From assembly GCF_001753675.2 (NCBI RefSeq), contig NZ_MJUW02000081.1, forward strand, positions 1-34,665: a DNA stretch of 34,665 nucleotides. Reading direction: 5' to 3'. Below the pieces are notes generated by a model that saw only the letters and a list, made by a program, of their open reading frames with translations, was not told the origin of the DNA and ran no database searches. Shown piece by piece: positions 24,922-33,428 of the stretch. Made by a program: the position numbers and the translations under genes. The first letter of the stretch is position 1. Each line of letters opens with the position of its first letter. The DNA comes from Candidatus Brocadia sapporoensis. GTDB taxonomy: Bacteria; Planctomycetota; Brocadiia; Brocadiales; Brocadiaceae.

Positions 24922-24996
24922 TGTAAGAATAAAAATATTTTATTGTAAAGCAAGTCAATAAAACAGTTTTGTAATTTTGTATTTTTTAATTTTTTG

Positions 24997-25025
24997 TTGA
25001 CGTTATAAAAATATATTTTTATAAT
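24997..25025 (+). promoter_or_regulatory. Sigma70-type promoter of the SPFH gene pair
   Basis: The -35 box TTGACG (24997-25002) and a perfect -10 box TATAAT (25020-25025) are separated by exactly 17 bp in a very AT-rich stretch. Transcription should start near 25032, giving a leader of about 70 nt before the ATG at 25101. It lies about 75 bp downstream of the MITE-like element. Confidence 0.85.
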
Positions 25026-25100
25026 TATCCTCCAAATATAATGAGTAGAAAAAAATCATAATTCTATGCCAACAATTACCTTTGGAAAAAAGAGCAGAAT

Positions 25101-26285
25101 ATGGATAAGTCATTCAAACCAAAGATTCAGCATTTTTATATATACAGGAAGATCATTACAACGGTAATTATTATAGGGATAATAATCGGCGGAGTATATG
25201 GCGGCAAGGAATTGAGCTGGAAAGAAATTGCTGCTGACGAAGTAGCAGTTATCGTAAACAATCTTACTGGCGGCATAAAGTTAATAAATAGAGCTGGCGC
25301 TGTTCTTTATTATCCTTTCATTCAAGATATTTACATACTGGACAAACGAGTACAGATTTTAAAAATGACGGCGGCTGAAATAGATGAAAAACATCCCCAA
25401 GGAAACCCTCTCATGGTAAAATCTATAGATGGTGGCGATGTCGTCTTGGATTTGCACATACATTACATGCTAAGGCCGGAATACGCCATACATATTGTCC
25501 AAAACACCGGAGTAGGTGACATTTTCAAGCAAAAATGGTTGTATGATTATGCGCGTACCGTCTGTTATTATTGTTACGGTGAATTAACATTAGATGAGTT
25601 TCCTATCGCTTCGAAGCGTGATATCAAGGCACAAAATGCACTACAAGAGATCAACAAAATGCTGGAGCCTCACGGTTTCACTGTTACCTCCATAGACTTG
25701 TCTGACTACCGCTATTATAGAGAATATGCCGAAAAAATTCAGGAACGAAGATTGGCAGACAAAGAAGTAGAAGAACAAAAAACAAGGGCTTCGGCAGCTA
25801 TGGAAAATCAACGGAGAGTTGTAGTTGAGGAAACGAAAAAACTAGAAGTTGAGGTGGCAAGGTTTCGCGGTGAATGTGATAAACGCATCATGGATGCAAG
25901 AGGCAGTAGTGAGGCGAAAAAACAAGATGCCGACGCCTATCTTATTCGGGCAAGATTTGAGGCAGACGCTGAGTATGAAAGGCTTGCAAAAGATGCGGAG
26001 GCAATTCTTGACAATCTAAAGACCGACGCCGAAGGTGTCAGGCTGTTACGCAATGCTTTAGAAGGAGATGGTGGACGTAATTTGGTCAGGCTTGAGTATG
26101 CAAAACGCCTAAAACAGGCTATCGTCAGAAGCACACCTATTATTCGGCAGGGCATCGAAACGCCGCAAAGTATACAAAGATTTAAATATATTGAGGATGC
26201 GCCTAAGATCGATTATATGTTTCCAGAACCTCCTGATGCGGCATTGGTTAGCCCTTTAAAGCCAGGACCTGACAAGTCACCATAA
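25101..26285 (+). CDS. SPFH/band-7 membrane protein, first of a tandem pair
   Basis: The 394-residue protein has one N-terminal membrane helix (about 18-36, TTVIIIGIIIGGVYG) and then an SPFH domain (about 38-215; EVAVIVNNLTGGIKLINRAG and DVVLDLHIHYMLRPEYAIHIV). A charged, alanine-rich coiled coil follows (about 215-310; EERRLADKEVEEQKTRASAAMEN type), with a proline-rich tail. This is the stomatin/prohibitin/HflC-like plan: membrane-anchored oligomers that build rings or microdomains and regulate membrane proteases. A single helix with the bulk outside predicts a large soluble cage. The second gene, 46 nt downstream, encodes another SPFH protein, so a hetero-oligomer like HflK-HflC is likely. 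The HflKC name is not justified without alignment. Confidence 0.87.
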   Translation: MDKSFKPKIQHFYIYRKIITTVIIIGIIIGGVYGGKELSWKEIAADEVAVIVNNLTGGIKLINRAGAVLYYPFIQDIYILDKRVQILKMTAAEIDEKHPQGNPLMVKSIDGGDVVLDLHIHYMLRPEYAIHIVQNTGVGDIFKQKWLYDYARTVCYYCYGELTLDEFPIASKRDIKAQNALQEINKMLEPHGFTVTSIDLSDYRYYREYAEKIQERRLADKEVEEQKTRASAAMENQRRVVVEETKKLEVEVARFRGECDKRIMDARGSSEAKKQDADAYLIRARFEADAEYERLAKDAEAILDNLKTDAEGVRLLRNALEGDGGRNLVRLEYAKRLKQAIVRSTPIIRQGIETPQSIQRFKYIEDAPKIDYMFPEPPDAALVSPLKPGPDKSP

Positions 26286-26331
26286 TTAAATTGCGTCATT
26301 ACATCCCTCATTATTTCATAAAGAGGTAAAA

Positions 26332-27501
26332 ATGCATATAGGCAAGCTGACAACAAAATATCTTATTCCTATCGGTATTTTTGTTTTTATTGTTTTGTTT
26401 ATCATTGGGATAAAATTCTTTGTCATAAAGGTTGGAGTCGATCAGGTTGGCGTAAGAACAATCATTTGGGGTGTAAAGAGAGGTTTGGCACAAAAGGATT
26501 ATGGCCCCGGATGGCACAGGGCAATTTCGAGCGTTGACCAGTGGGATCTTTATGATAGCACGGTACAGACACTTGAACTTTCAAAACAAGTTTCTCATCT
26601 GGGGCATGACGAGCGGCAGGAAGTAGCAATCAGAACGGCAGATGACTACGATGTCTCCGCAGATATCATCGTTAAATATCAGATCAAAAAGGGACAGGCA
26701 TGGAATTTACGCCAGGATATCGGTGTTGGTGAACGGTACAAAATAATAGTAGAAAACGAGATACGAGACATTGCCAGAAGTGTACTTGGAAAAATGACGG
26801 AACGGGATTTATACAATCCTAACGAAAAGCGAAAAAGAGCTGAAGAATTCAAGGTAGAGCTTACTAATCGACTTTACAGTCAACACGTAGACATTATCGA
26901 CGTTCTTATTTTGGAAATGAGATTTGACCCACAGCTCGAAAGGAAGATTAAAAACATTAAATTGGCGGAGCTTGATAATGTTTTAAACAAATCAAAGGCG
27001 TTAGCCGCTGAGCAAAGAGGTATTACTCAAACTATTGATGCAGATACCGAGGCCGTTGCTCAAAAAATTGCCGGTGACAAAGAACGATCGATTACCGTGC
27101 TTGATGCTGAAACCACAAAAAAGACGATCGAACTTCTCGCAGAGGCTGATAAGTATCTGATACAAAAGAAGGCAGAAGGAGATCTTTACAAAGATCAACG
27201 CAAGGCAGCGGGGAATCTCCTGATCAAAAAGTCACAGGCTGAGGGAGAAAAACTGCGAAGAGAGGCGATTTCTGGTATAGGTGGCGATATTATTGTCGCG
27301 CTAGAGGCTGCCCGCAATATGAACCTTGCTGATTTGAACATTTCTAGCCTGGATATCAATCTCCTTGATGTTGATGATATGGCAACGCGTTTTGGAGTGC
27401 CAGATATCAAAGGTAAGCTTCGGGTTGACACGAAGACCTTTAAACAAATCCAGGAAATGCTTAATCAGCCAAAACACACGGATACAACAAAGCCAAATTA
27501 G
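26332..27501 (+). CDS. SPFH/band-7 membrane protein, second of a tandem pair
   Basis: The 389-residue protein has an N-terminal membrane helix (about 11-30, IPIGIFVFIVLFIIGIKFF) and an SPFH domain starting VGVDQVGVRTIIWGVKRGL with the conserved YGPGWH segment. A coiled-coil stretch follows (about 225-310; AEQRGITQTIDADTEAVAQKI, then KKAEGDLYKDQRKAAGNLLIKKSQAEGEKLRREA), and the C-terminal 65 residues contain LEAARNMNLADLNISSLDI. AAGAGG precedes the ATG. The AEG/EAE-type repeats are typical of flotillin- and prohibitin-like coils. It differs in sequence from the first protein but shares its plan, so the two probably assemble together. No protease gene of the FtsH kind is adjacent. Confidence 0.87.
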   Translation: MHIGKLTTKYLIPIGIFVFIVLFIIGIKFFVIKVGVDQVGVRTIIWGVKRGLAQKDYGPGWHRAISSVDQWDLYDSTVQTLELSKQVSHLGHDERQEVAIRTADDYDVSADIIVKYQIKKGQAWNLRQDIGVGERYKIIVENEIRDIARSVLGKMTERDLYNPNEKRKRAEEFKVELTNRLYSQHVDIIDVLILEMRFDPQLERKIKNIKLAELDNVLNKSKALAAEQRGITQTIDADTEAVAQKIAGDKERSITVLDAETTKKTIELLAEADKYLIQKKAEGDLYKDQRKAAGNLLIKKSQAEGEKLRREAISGIGGDIIVALEAARNMNLADLNISSLDINLLDVDDMATRFGVPDIKGKLRVDTKTFKQIQEMLNQPKHTDTTKPN

Positions 27502-27795
27502 TTACAATTCCTTTATAAGAGCAAGCTAAATGATTTTATACAGTTCATTTTTCTGTTAGCAACATCTTTCAAGTACTCTCCGGCGAAAATTCATTTCCTC
27601 AAAAATCTAAAATTATACAAACAAATTACAAAGAACGACATTTTGCCTGCCTGGTGTTAGAACGGAAACGCGAGGTACCTATATTAACCATCGTTTTACT
27701 ATTGCAAACCAGGCGGTTGCAAATGATGCATTGGGTAGGAGACAGACATGATCGCTTTCTATACCCGATCGTTTTTCATTCAGAAACCAACGCAT
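27502..27795. other. Intergenic region between convergent SPFH and FGE-fold genes
   Basis: About 290 nt without a credible frame. The only structure is an imperfect dyad near 27704-27722, TTGCAAACC and GGTTGCAA around AGGC. Neither flanking gene has a textbook hairpin-plus-T-tract terminator here. Confidence 0.45.
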
Positions 27796-28590
27796 CTATT
27801 TTTTAATTGACTTTACGCAACGAAAGCCAATTTGAGGACTTTGCGCATACCACGGTACGCGGTAGCGTGCAGCACAACGTGCAAAATGCCCAAAGTAAAG
27901 AAGTCCTCCTCCACGAATAACCCTTTGAAAACCATCCACCGGACCCGAAGGATTTTTTAACGGAGAACTATAATAATATTTCTGGTCATAGTAATCAGCA
28001 CACCATTCCCAGACATTTCCCGCCATGTCGTAACACCCATAAGGGCTTTTGCCATTTTCAAATGTTCCCACGGGCTTTGTTTCTCTGGGTCCCGTTTCGC
28101 CAGATTCCCACACATTGCATTTCGTTTTATCAAATTTATTGCCCCATGGCCACAAACGCTTATCCGTACCGCGCGCAGCCTTTTCCCATTCGGCTTCTGT
28201 TGGCAAACGTTTGCCAGCCCATTGCGCATATGCTGTTGCATCTTCCCAGGTAACTCCGACAACGGGCTGGTTCGGCCGATTAAACCTGACGTCATTCCAG
28301 CATCTCGGCTGGCAATGCCCTGTTTCGGATACAAATTTTTGATACTGCTCATTAGTTACCTCATATTTATCAATGTAATATGCGTCAAGATAGACAACAT
28401 GTTCAGGCCCATCATAAATATTATACGCCAGCATAAAAGTCCAGTTGTAGCGCGTACTATCACCCATCGTAAATTCACCAGCTGGCACCAGCACCATTCC
28501 AGGGTATTTTTCTTCACCGGCTGTTAATTCAGTGGCTGAAGAAATACCTAAAAAAAATATCAAAAAGAAAATGATGGAGCAACTTTTCAT
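27796..28590 (-). CDS. Exported FGE-sulfatase-fold protein, catalytic cysteines absent
   Basis: The 264-residue protein has a signal peptide (about 1-19, GISSA/TEL) and then a complete formylglycine-generating-enzyme (SUMF1) domain. Motifs are [77 protein letters not shown] and RVIRGGG...RCAARYR. In true FGE two catalytic cysteines lie in the segment between GGS and RxAAR. Here that segment is LLYFGHFA, with no cysteine, and GGS is GGG. It is therefore probably a ligand-binding or structural member rather than a sulfatase activator. It starts 10 nt after the coiled-coil protein gene; both are exported, so they probably act together in the periplasm or a comparable compartment. Confidence 0.87.
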   Translation of the reverse strand: MKSCSIIFFLIFFLGISSATELTAGEEKYPGMVLVPAGEFTMGDSTRYNWTFMLAYNIYDGPEHVVYLDAYYIDKYEVTNEQYQKFVSETGHCQPRCWNDVRFNRPNQPVVGVTWEDATAYAQWAGKRLPTEAEWEKAARGTDKRLWPWGNKFDKTKCNVWESGETGPRETKPVGTFENGKSPYGCYDMAGNVWEWCADYYDQKYYYSSPLKNPSGPVDGFQRVIRGGGLLYFGHFARCAARYRVPWYAQSPQIGFRCVKSIKK

Positions 28591-28599
28591 GAATGCTTT

Positions 28600-29688
28600 T
28601 TAATATCTCCTCTTGGTAACAATTTCATACCGTGCAATTTCGACTGGCGTATAGCCGGAGATGATTTCATTAAAGGTTCTAACCTCACCAATCTTGAACG
28701 TTTTAAGAGAAAAATCCTGAGTAAACAAAAGCATTTCCGCAGCATTATAAACCTTGATGACAAATGACGCGATACTTCGGTCTCTACCAGAAAAATTCTT
28801 AATTTCACCTTTAATCTGAGAAGATGACCCAAAAGGAGAGAGCGCTACATTCCGAATATAAAATCCGTCGCCCAGTTCTTTAAAACCCTCTTCTTCTGGT
28901 GTGACAACACGCTCCCTGACAACCTCCGTAGTTCCCGTTCCATCGGCAACCTTTGCTGTTTCAGTGCCCACAGGCGCCGTCACTTGCTTTGCCTGAGGAG
29001 TCTCCGCGGCCACTGCCCCCGAAATAACAACTCCGCCTTTTTCTAGTTTTTTCAATCTCATTTCTAAGTCAGAAATGATTTTAGATTGTCCATCGAAAGA
29101 TTTCATTGCAGCGTTTAAAGAAGCCATCCCCGTCTTCATGCTGTCTTCAACTGTTGTGATCTTTTTTTCCTGTTCGCCCAATTTATCTGTCACCAACTTA
29201 CTGAGGTCATCTATTGCCTTTTTAATTGGCTCCAAGGGTCTTTGTGCCTCCTGATATCTTTTCTCAAGCACTGCGGTTTTTATCTCCTGGTCTTCAACCC
29301 GTTTTGTCAGGTCCGACAAAAGTTTTTTCAGGACATCAAGGGTCTTACCAAAAGAATCCAGCAGCCCTTTGACATCTGCCACCGACGAGAGCCTCTCTAA
29401 CCCTGCCAGCCTTGAATCAATAGAATTCAATTTTACTTCATTTCCTTTAATGGTCTTCTCAAACTCCTTTAACGGAGCCATACTGTCGCCAACACTTTTC
29501 TGAAGGGAAGTAAATTGCGATGACAGGGTATCCAGATTCTTCATCCAGCCAGAAAGGGCCTTTTGAAAATCATCCAATTCCTTCATTACTTGTTGTCCAT
29601 CGGCCTGATTATCGGCATTCGTTGTCCTGGAAAATCCAAATAGCATGCCTGCGCTCAATGCAATAAAAAAGAAAAGTAAGCCTTTCAT
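28600..29688 (-). CDS. Exported coiled-coil protein with C-terminal FxLYD-like domain
   Basis: The 362-residue protein begins with a signal peptide or membrane anchor (1-24, LLFFFIALSAGMLFGF). A long heptad-rich coiled coil (about 33-215) follows, then a low-complexity Ala/Thr/Val linker (216-262). The last 95 residues (GFYIRNVALSPFGSSSQIKGEI, then NFSGRDRSIASFVIKVYNAA and FKIGEVRTFNEII) match the beta-sandwich pattern of FxLYD/DUF3426-type domains. I recognise no named family for the whole. The plan suggests a fibrous spacer that positions a small beta-domain away from a membrane. It is the first gene of a two-gene unit with the FGE-fold protein. Its upstream region is shared with serA. Confidence 0.72.
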   Translation of the reverse strand: MKGLLFFFIALSAGMLFGFSRTTNADNQADGQQVMKELDDFQKALSGWMKNLDTLSSQFTSLQKSVGDSMAPLKEFEKTIKGNEVKLNSIDSRLAGLERLSSVADVKGLLDSFGKTLDVLKKLLSDLTKRVEDQEIKTAVLEKRYQEAQRPLEPIKKAIDDLSKLVTDKLGEQEKKITTVEDSMKTGMASLNAAMKSFDGQSKIISDLEMRLKKLEKGGVVISGAVAAETPQAKQVTAPVGTETAKVADGTGTTEVVRERVVTPEEEGFKELGDGFYIRNVALSPFGSSSQIKGEIKNFSGRDRSIASFVIKVYNAAEMLLFTQDFSLKTFKIGEVRTFNEIISGYTPVEIARYEIVTKRRY

Positions 29689-30050
29689 GAATTATGCTCC
29701 ATTGTAGGAAATATTAAATGGGTATCCGCTTGACTGCAATTCGTACTTTATTGGTACTCTTTGTACTAAAAATACACTTTGTGTTGCGATTGTGGTAACT
29801 AAGCATATAACCAGAAAGTGTTATTCTATAGAATGTCGGGTAGTTTAACAAAAAATCATACGTATCGCAAATATTTATCAGTTGCCAATGCGAGAGAGTT
29901 TGAATTTGATTTTCTGGGAGAAAATAAGTAACATAGAATTTTTTCCATGACACCAATAAAAATAGTGAACTTTAATCGTTGCGGTCAATGGTTACTATTC
30001 CATGACGCATTGGCACATTCTAAAGATATTTGTTTTTGAGAAAGGACGAT
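29689..30050. other. Divergent intergenic region, coiled-coil gene / serA
   Basis: About 360 nt with promoters expected for both directions. A palindrome ATTCTATAGAAT lies near 29822. On the minus strand it offers a possible -10 (TATAGA) with TTGTTA 15 bp upstream, weak evidence for the coiled-coil gene promoter. The octamer TCCATGAC occurs twice, about 55 nt apart (near 29945 and 29999), ahead of serA. An 80-codon minus-strand frame (29714-29956) has no ribosome binding site and is not accepted. Confidence 0.4.
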
Positions 30051-31631
30051 ATGCAGGTTTTAATTGCTGACGAACTTCCTGATATATGCATTGAAATACT
30101 TGAAAAAGCGGGACTCAAGGTATCAAACAAGCCCGGTATAAAAACCGATGAACTGAAAACCATTGTAGATTCTTGCGACGGGATTATCCTGCGGAGCGGA
30201 ACAAAAATCACCGCATCCCTCCTGGAAAGGGCTGACAGACTTAAGGCTATTTGCCGGGCAGGCGTAGGAGTGGATAATGTCGATGTGCCAGCGGCTACCA
30301 AAAAAGGCATTGTTGTCATGAACACCCCTGAAGGGAATATCATATCCACGGCTGAACACACTGTGGCCATGATCTTTTCTCTCTCACGTTTTATTCCACA
30401 GGCATGCGCCTCGGTAAAAGCGGGCAAATGGGAGAGAAAGAAGTTTACCGGCATTCAAATCGCCGGAAAGACGCTTGGCATTATCGGCTTGGGCAGGGTG
30501 GGAAGGCAGGTTGCAAAACGCGCTGCAGCGCTAGAAATGAAGATCGTTGGCTACGATCCTTTCATTTCACCGGAAGTTACCGTTCAATACAGCATCAATA
30601 TTGCAAAAAATCTTAAAGAATTGCTCTCTCAGGCTGATTACATCACAATGCACATCCCTTTTAACAACCAGACAAAAAACCTTATTACCCACAAGGAATT
30701 CCAGATCATGAAGCAGGGAGTTCGTGTTATCAATTGCGCACGGGGAGGCATCATCTCTGAAGAAGACCTTTATCAGGCCATTAAGGACGGCCAGGTTGCA
30801 GGGGCCGCCATCGATGTCTTTGACGTGGAACCACCCGTAGGCAACAAGCTCCTTGAGCTAGAACAGGTTATCACGACCCCTCATCTGGGCGCATCCACTG
30901 AAGAAGCTCAGTTCGCAGTTGCAGTAGAAGCTGCAGAACAAATGGCAGATGCCCTTACCGGAAAGGGTTACCGAAATGCTGTAAACCTTCCCCCATACAA
31001 TATCGAGGAATACAATATCCTGAAACCCTATATCCTCCTGGCAGAAAAGATGGGATTGCTCCTCTCCCAGCTTGCCGTTGGCGGAATCAAAGAAGTTGAT
31101 ATTATTTACACGGGGGAAATTACAAAGAAAAATATTTGCCTCGTCACAGACAGCCTTATGGTTGGACTACTCAAGCCTGTCCTTGAATACGGCGTAAATC
31201 TGGTCAGCGCACCCCATCTTATAGCAGAACGAGGCATCAAGACCAACATTACCACAAGCAGCGGCGTGAGTGATTTCACGAGCCTCATTACGGCAAAAAT
31301 CACCACCTCGCAGGGCGAAACCATACTCTCAGGAACTGTCTTTGGCAAAAACGAACCAAGGATTGTTGACATCAATGGCTATGGAATTGAGGCCGTTATT
31401 GATAAATATATGCTCATACTCTTCGGGAAGGACAAGCCTGGTTTTATTGGAAACATCGGGCGCATTCTTGGCGAAAAAAATATCAATATTGCCCATATGA
31501 CCTTTGGCCGGAAGGAAACCGGCGGTAATGCCATTACCATTGTGAATGTGGATGCAAAAATACCGCAGGAATGCCTTCACGAGATTGAACAAATTGACCA
31601 TATCGAGACGGCCTATTTAATTCAGTTCTGA
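30051..31631 (+). CDS. serA: D-3-phosphoglycerate dehydrogenase
   Basis: It oxidises 3-phosphoglycerate, the first step of serine synthesis. From the ATG at 30051 (AAAGGA 6 nt upstream) it has 526 residues, the long form. The substrate and NAD domains show LGIIGLGRVGRQVAKRAAALEMKI, the catalytic Arg in NCARGGI, Glu in DVFDVEPP and the His in TPHLGASTEEAQ. An allosteric-substrate-binding domain (about 320-450) and a C-terminal ACT domain (YMLILFGKDKPGFIGNIG to the end) follow, so feedback by serine is likely. An ATG seven codons upstream (30030) lacks a ribosome binding site. Confidence 0.96.
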   Translation: MQVLIADELPDICIEILEKAGLKVSNKPGIKTDELKTIVDSCDGIILRSGTKITASLLERADRLKAICRAGVGVDNVDVPAATKKGIVVMNTPEGNIISTAEHTVAMIFSLSRFIPQACASVKAGKWERKKFTGIQIAGKTLGIIGLGRVGRQVAKRAAALEMKIVGYDPFISPEVTVQYSINIAKNLKELLSQADYITMHIPFNNQTKNLITHKEFQIMKQGVRVINCARGGIISEEDLYQAIKDGQVAGAAIDVFDVEPPVGNKLLELEQVITTPHLGASTEEAQFAVAVEAAEQMADALTGKGYRNAVNLPPYNIEEYNILKPYILLAEKMGLLLSQLAVGGIKEVDIIYTGEITKKNICLVTDSLMVGLLKPVLEYGVNLVSAPHLIAERGIKTNITTSSGVSDFTSLITAKITTSQGETILSGTVFGKNEPRIVDINGYGIEAVIDKYMLILFGKDKPGFIGNIGRILGEKNINIAHMTFGRKETGGNAITIVNVDAKIPQECLHEIEQIDHIETAYLIQF

Positions 31632-31722
31632 AACAAGATAGGCATCGTCTGGAAAAAATAGATAGGCTATTCAAACATCTGTAATGAAGGAAAGACTCGA
31701 AAAAAAATATGCAAAATAATTC

Positions 31723-32442
31723 CTAACCCATTAAACGGGAAGCATTTACTTCTGGCAGTCCAGCCTTATAGATTTTGTTCATGGTATCTTGAATATTATA
31801 TTTAACACGTTTAATTTGCACGGTCTTTTCTTTTTCGTCATAAATTGCATACGAAGCCCTGATGTCCCAGTCACGCGGTTGTCCAACGCTTCCTACATTA
31901 ACAAGCACTTTATCTGCATTGCTTAAATCAAAAACCCCTCCCTGATCTACATGCAGATTTCCATCTACCAAAAAGATCGCTAACGGCACATGGGTATGCC
32001 CATAAAAACAGATTTTGGTTTTCAACAGACTTAAATTTAATTGTGCATCTCTTCCGGTCGTAATGTAATCAAAAAACTCCGGATGATTTAAAGAAGCATG
32101 TACAAGTGTGATGTCATTCAGTTCCTCGACCAAAGGCAAGCCTTTCAGGTATTCTGCATATTCATTGGTAAGTTGATGTGTCGTCCAAACAATTGCAGTC
32201 CTTGCGTCAGAATGAAAATATCCTGAAGGAAATTTTCCTACTGCCGCATAGTCGTGATTTCCAGCAACGATGGTACAGTCCAAATCGCGCAGTATTTCAA
32301 TGCATGGTAAAGGTTCGGCTGCATAGCCGACAATGTCACCTGCGCACAATATCTTATCGACCCGCTCTTCCCGCAATTCTTTAACGACAGCCGTTAATGC
32401 CTCATAATTGCTATGAACATCTCCAATTATACCATATCTCAA
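31723..32442 (-). CDS. Calcineurin-like metallophosphoesterase (YfcE/diadenosine-type)
   Basis: The 239-residue protein shows the full set of dimetal phosphoesterase motifs: GDVHSN (7-12), GDIVGY (35-40), GNHDYA (61-66), VHASL (H115) and GHTHVP (148-153). It is a soluble single-domain member of the family that includes YfcE and bacterial protein-phosphatase-like enzymes. The substrate cannot be read from the sequence; phosphodiesters, phosphoproteins or dinucleotides are all possible. It lies 35 nt after the ABC-2 permease gene on the same strand, so they may be co-transcribed. Confidence 0.88.
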   Translation of the reverse strand: MRYGIIGDVHSNYEALTAVVKELREERVDKILCAGDIVGYAAEPLPCIEILRDLDCTIVAGNHDYAAVGKFPSGYFHSDARTAIVWTTHQLTNEYAEYLKGLPLVEELNDITLVHASLNHPEFFDYITTGRDAQLNLSLLKTKICFYGHTHVPLAIFLVDGNLHVDQGGVFDLSNADKVLVNVGSVGQPRDWDIRASYAIYDEKEKTVQIKRVKYNIQDTMNKIYKAGLPEVNASRLMG

Positions 32443-32477
32443 CGATACATCCTTTCACAATAACAGTGATGAATCAA

Positions 32478-33284
32478 CTAACGGCATTCCTTTTTCTCAA
32501 AAAATTCGATGGCCAACGTAATGACAAAGGCTATATATAACACGGCGTATATCATCAGCAACGATGCCATATACGAATAACTCATGAATTCGACCTTCGC
32601 GCCCATCCCAATTGCACCGATGTCCTCAAGGTCTGGTATAAATGCATAGACAAGGGACAGATACCACAGAGACCAATTCGTCACACTTGGAAACAGGTCA
32701 TGAAAAAAACTCGCCAAATTCCCGACGATATAAATTACCATGCAACAACACAGATTGGAGATCAGATTCAGATAGACAGAGCCGGCAGTCGCGACAGCGC
32801 ACATGATAGCAACGGGCAAAAAGGAAAATACAAGCTGGAAGACCGTTGGATAGCCTGCCATCGCAAACGATGTCAAAAAACCGATATGCAGATCGAGCGA
32901 CTCTCTAACACACAACAAAACGGTCAGAAGGGTACCCATTACAATAAATACCGACGAGACAGCGGCCAGTATCCCGAAAAATTTTCCCAGGATAACCGAA
33001 TGCTTGTCGACCGGTTTGGAAAGCAGCATCACAATGGTACCCTTTTCTATCTCTTTGGATATCGTATTCGCAGCACTCAGTGATGCAAGGAAAAGGCAGC
33101 AGACCACAATCGTCGATATCCCCATCTCCCTGATCATCCTCAACTCTTCTCCAAAGGCAAAGAGGGTAAAGAAGAAAGAACACAGGATCAGGAAAATCCC
33201 TCCCCCTGCAACAAAACAAAAAAATCCCTGCCTCATCACATCACGCGCAGTGTTTCCGGCTATGGCAAGAATACGTCGACACAT
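32478..33284 (-). CDS. ABC-2 type transporter permease
   Basis: The 268-residue protein has six predicted membrane helices, two before a cytoplasmic segment ISKEIEKGTIVMLLSKPVDKHSVILGKF and four after. That segment (E-x-G-T-x-x-x-L-L-S-K-P) is the hallmark of ABC-2 permeases of the NatB/gliding-motility GldF/YhaP type. No ATPase gene is in the window, so it must pair with a subunit encoded elsewhere. It is transcribed away from parB, from the same intergenic region. The substrate is unknown. Confidence 0.85.
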   Translation of the reverse strand: MCRRILAIAGNTARDVMRQGFFCFVAGGGIFLILCSFFFTLFAFGEELRMIREMGISTIVVCCLFLASLSAANTISKEIEKGTIVMLLSKPVDKHSVILGKFFGILAAVSSVFIVMGTLLTVLLCVRESLDLHIGFLTSFAMAGYPTVFQLVFSFLPVAIMCAVATAGSVYLNLISNLCCCMVIYIVGNLASFFHDLFPSVTNWSLWYLSLVYAFIPDLEDIGAIGMGAKVEFMSYSYMASLLMIYAVLYIAFVITLAIEFFEKKECR

Positions 33285-33291
33285 AAAAATC

Positions 33292-33319
33292 TTGCAAATT
33301 CAAAAAAATTTCATACACT
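33292..33319 (+). promoter_or_regulatory. Probable promoter of parB
   Basis: TTGCAA (33292-33297) and TACACT (33314-33319) are separated by 16 bp in an A-rich spacer. Transcription would start near 33326, directly at the parS site that follows. ParB bound at that parS would therefore be placed to block or modulate its own transcription. Confidence 0.55.
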
Positions 33320-33329
33320 AAAACCAATG

Positions 33330-33349
33330 GATGTTCCACGTGGAACATC
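33330..33349. promoter_or_regulatory. parS centromere site 1 (upstream of parB)
   Basis: GATGTTCCACGTGGAACATC is a perfect 20-bp palindrome containing the 16-bp parS form TGTTCCACGTGGAACA (33332-33347), which differs only symmetrically from the classical TGTTTCACGTGAAACA. It lies in the parB leader, about 80 bp before the start codon and just after a likely promoter. ParB loads here as a CTP-dependent clamp and spreads along DNA to organise the origin region. Confidence 0.95.
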
Positions 33350-33428
33350 CGTCGTTCTCACATTAATGCTTATCCTAGCATTCCTACCATGGAAATGCAA
33401 TGGAAAAGCGAGAGAGGAGCTCGTCGTT

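Larger units (their letters stand above)
23541..25100. other. AT-rich gene-free region between divergent porin and SPFH genes
   Basis: About 1.56 kb without a credible gene. The listed short frames (such as 24191-24511) lack ribosome binding sites, have unnatural composition and match nothing. Part must be the porin promoter and a long purine-rich leader (minus strand, with several GGAGG-like runs at 23640-23660). A perfect 7-bp stem TCTGGCC/GGCCAGA with a 6-nt loop lies at 23914-23933 and has no T-tract. The right half holds a perfect dyad (24665-24688), a MITE-like element (24755-24921) and the SPFH promoter (24997-25025), each entered separately. Confidence 0.7.

Noticed and set aside
24757-24953. 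Two opposite-strand frames of about 60 codons
   Set aside because: They are open in both directions only because they cross the palindromic MITE-like element.
29714-29956. 80-codon minus-strand frame between the coiled-coil gene and serA
   Set aside because: No ribosome binding site and no resemblance to any protein family; the region must hold divergent promoters.
33327-33428. 34-codon upstream extension of ParB through parS
   Set aside because: The extension starts at the predicted transcription start, contains the parS palindrome and does not resemble ParB N-termini; the ATG at 33429 has a good ribosome binding site.
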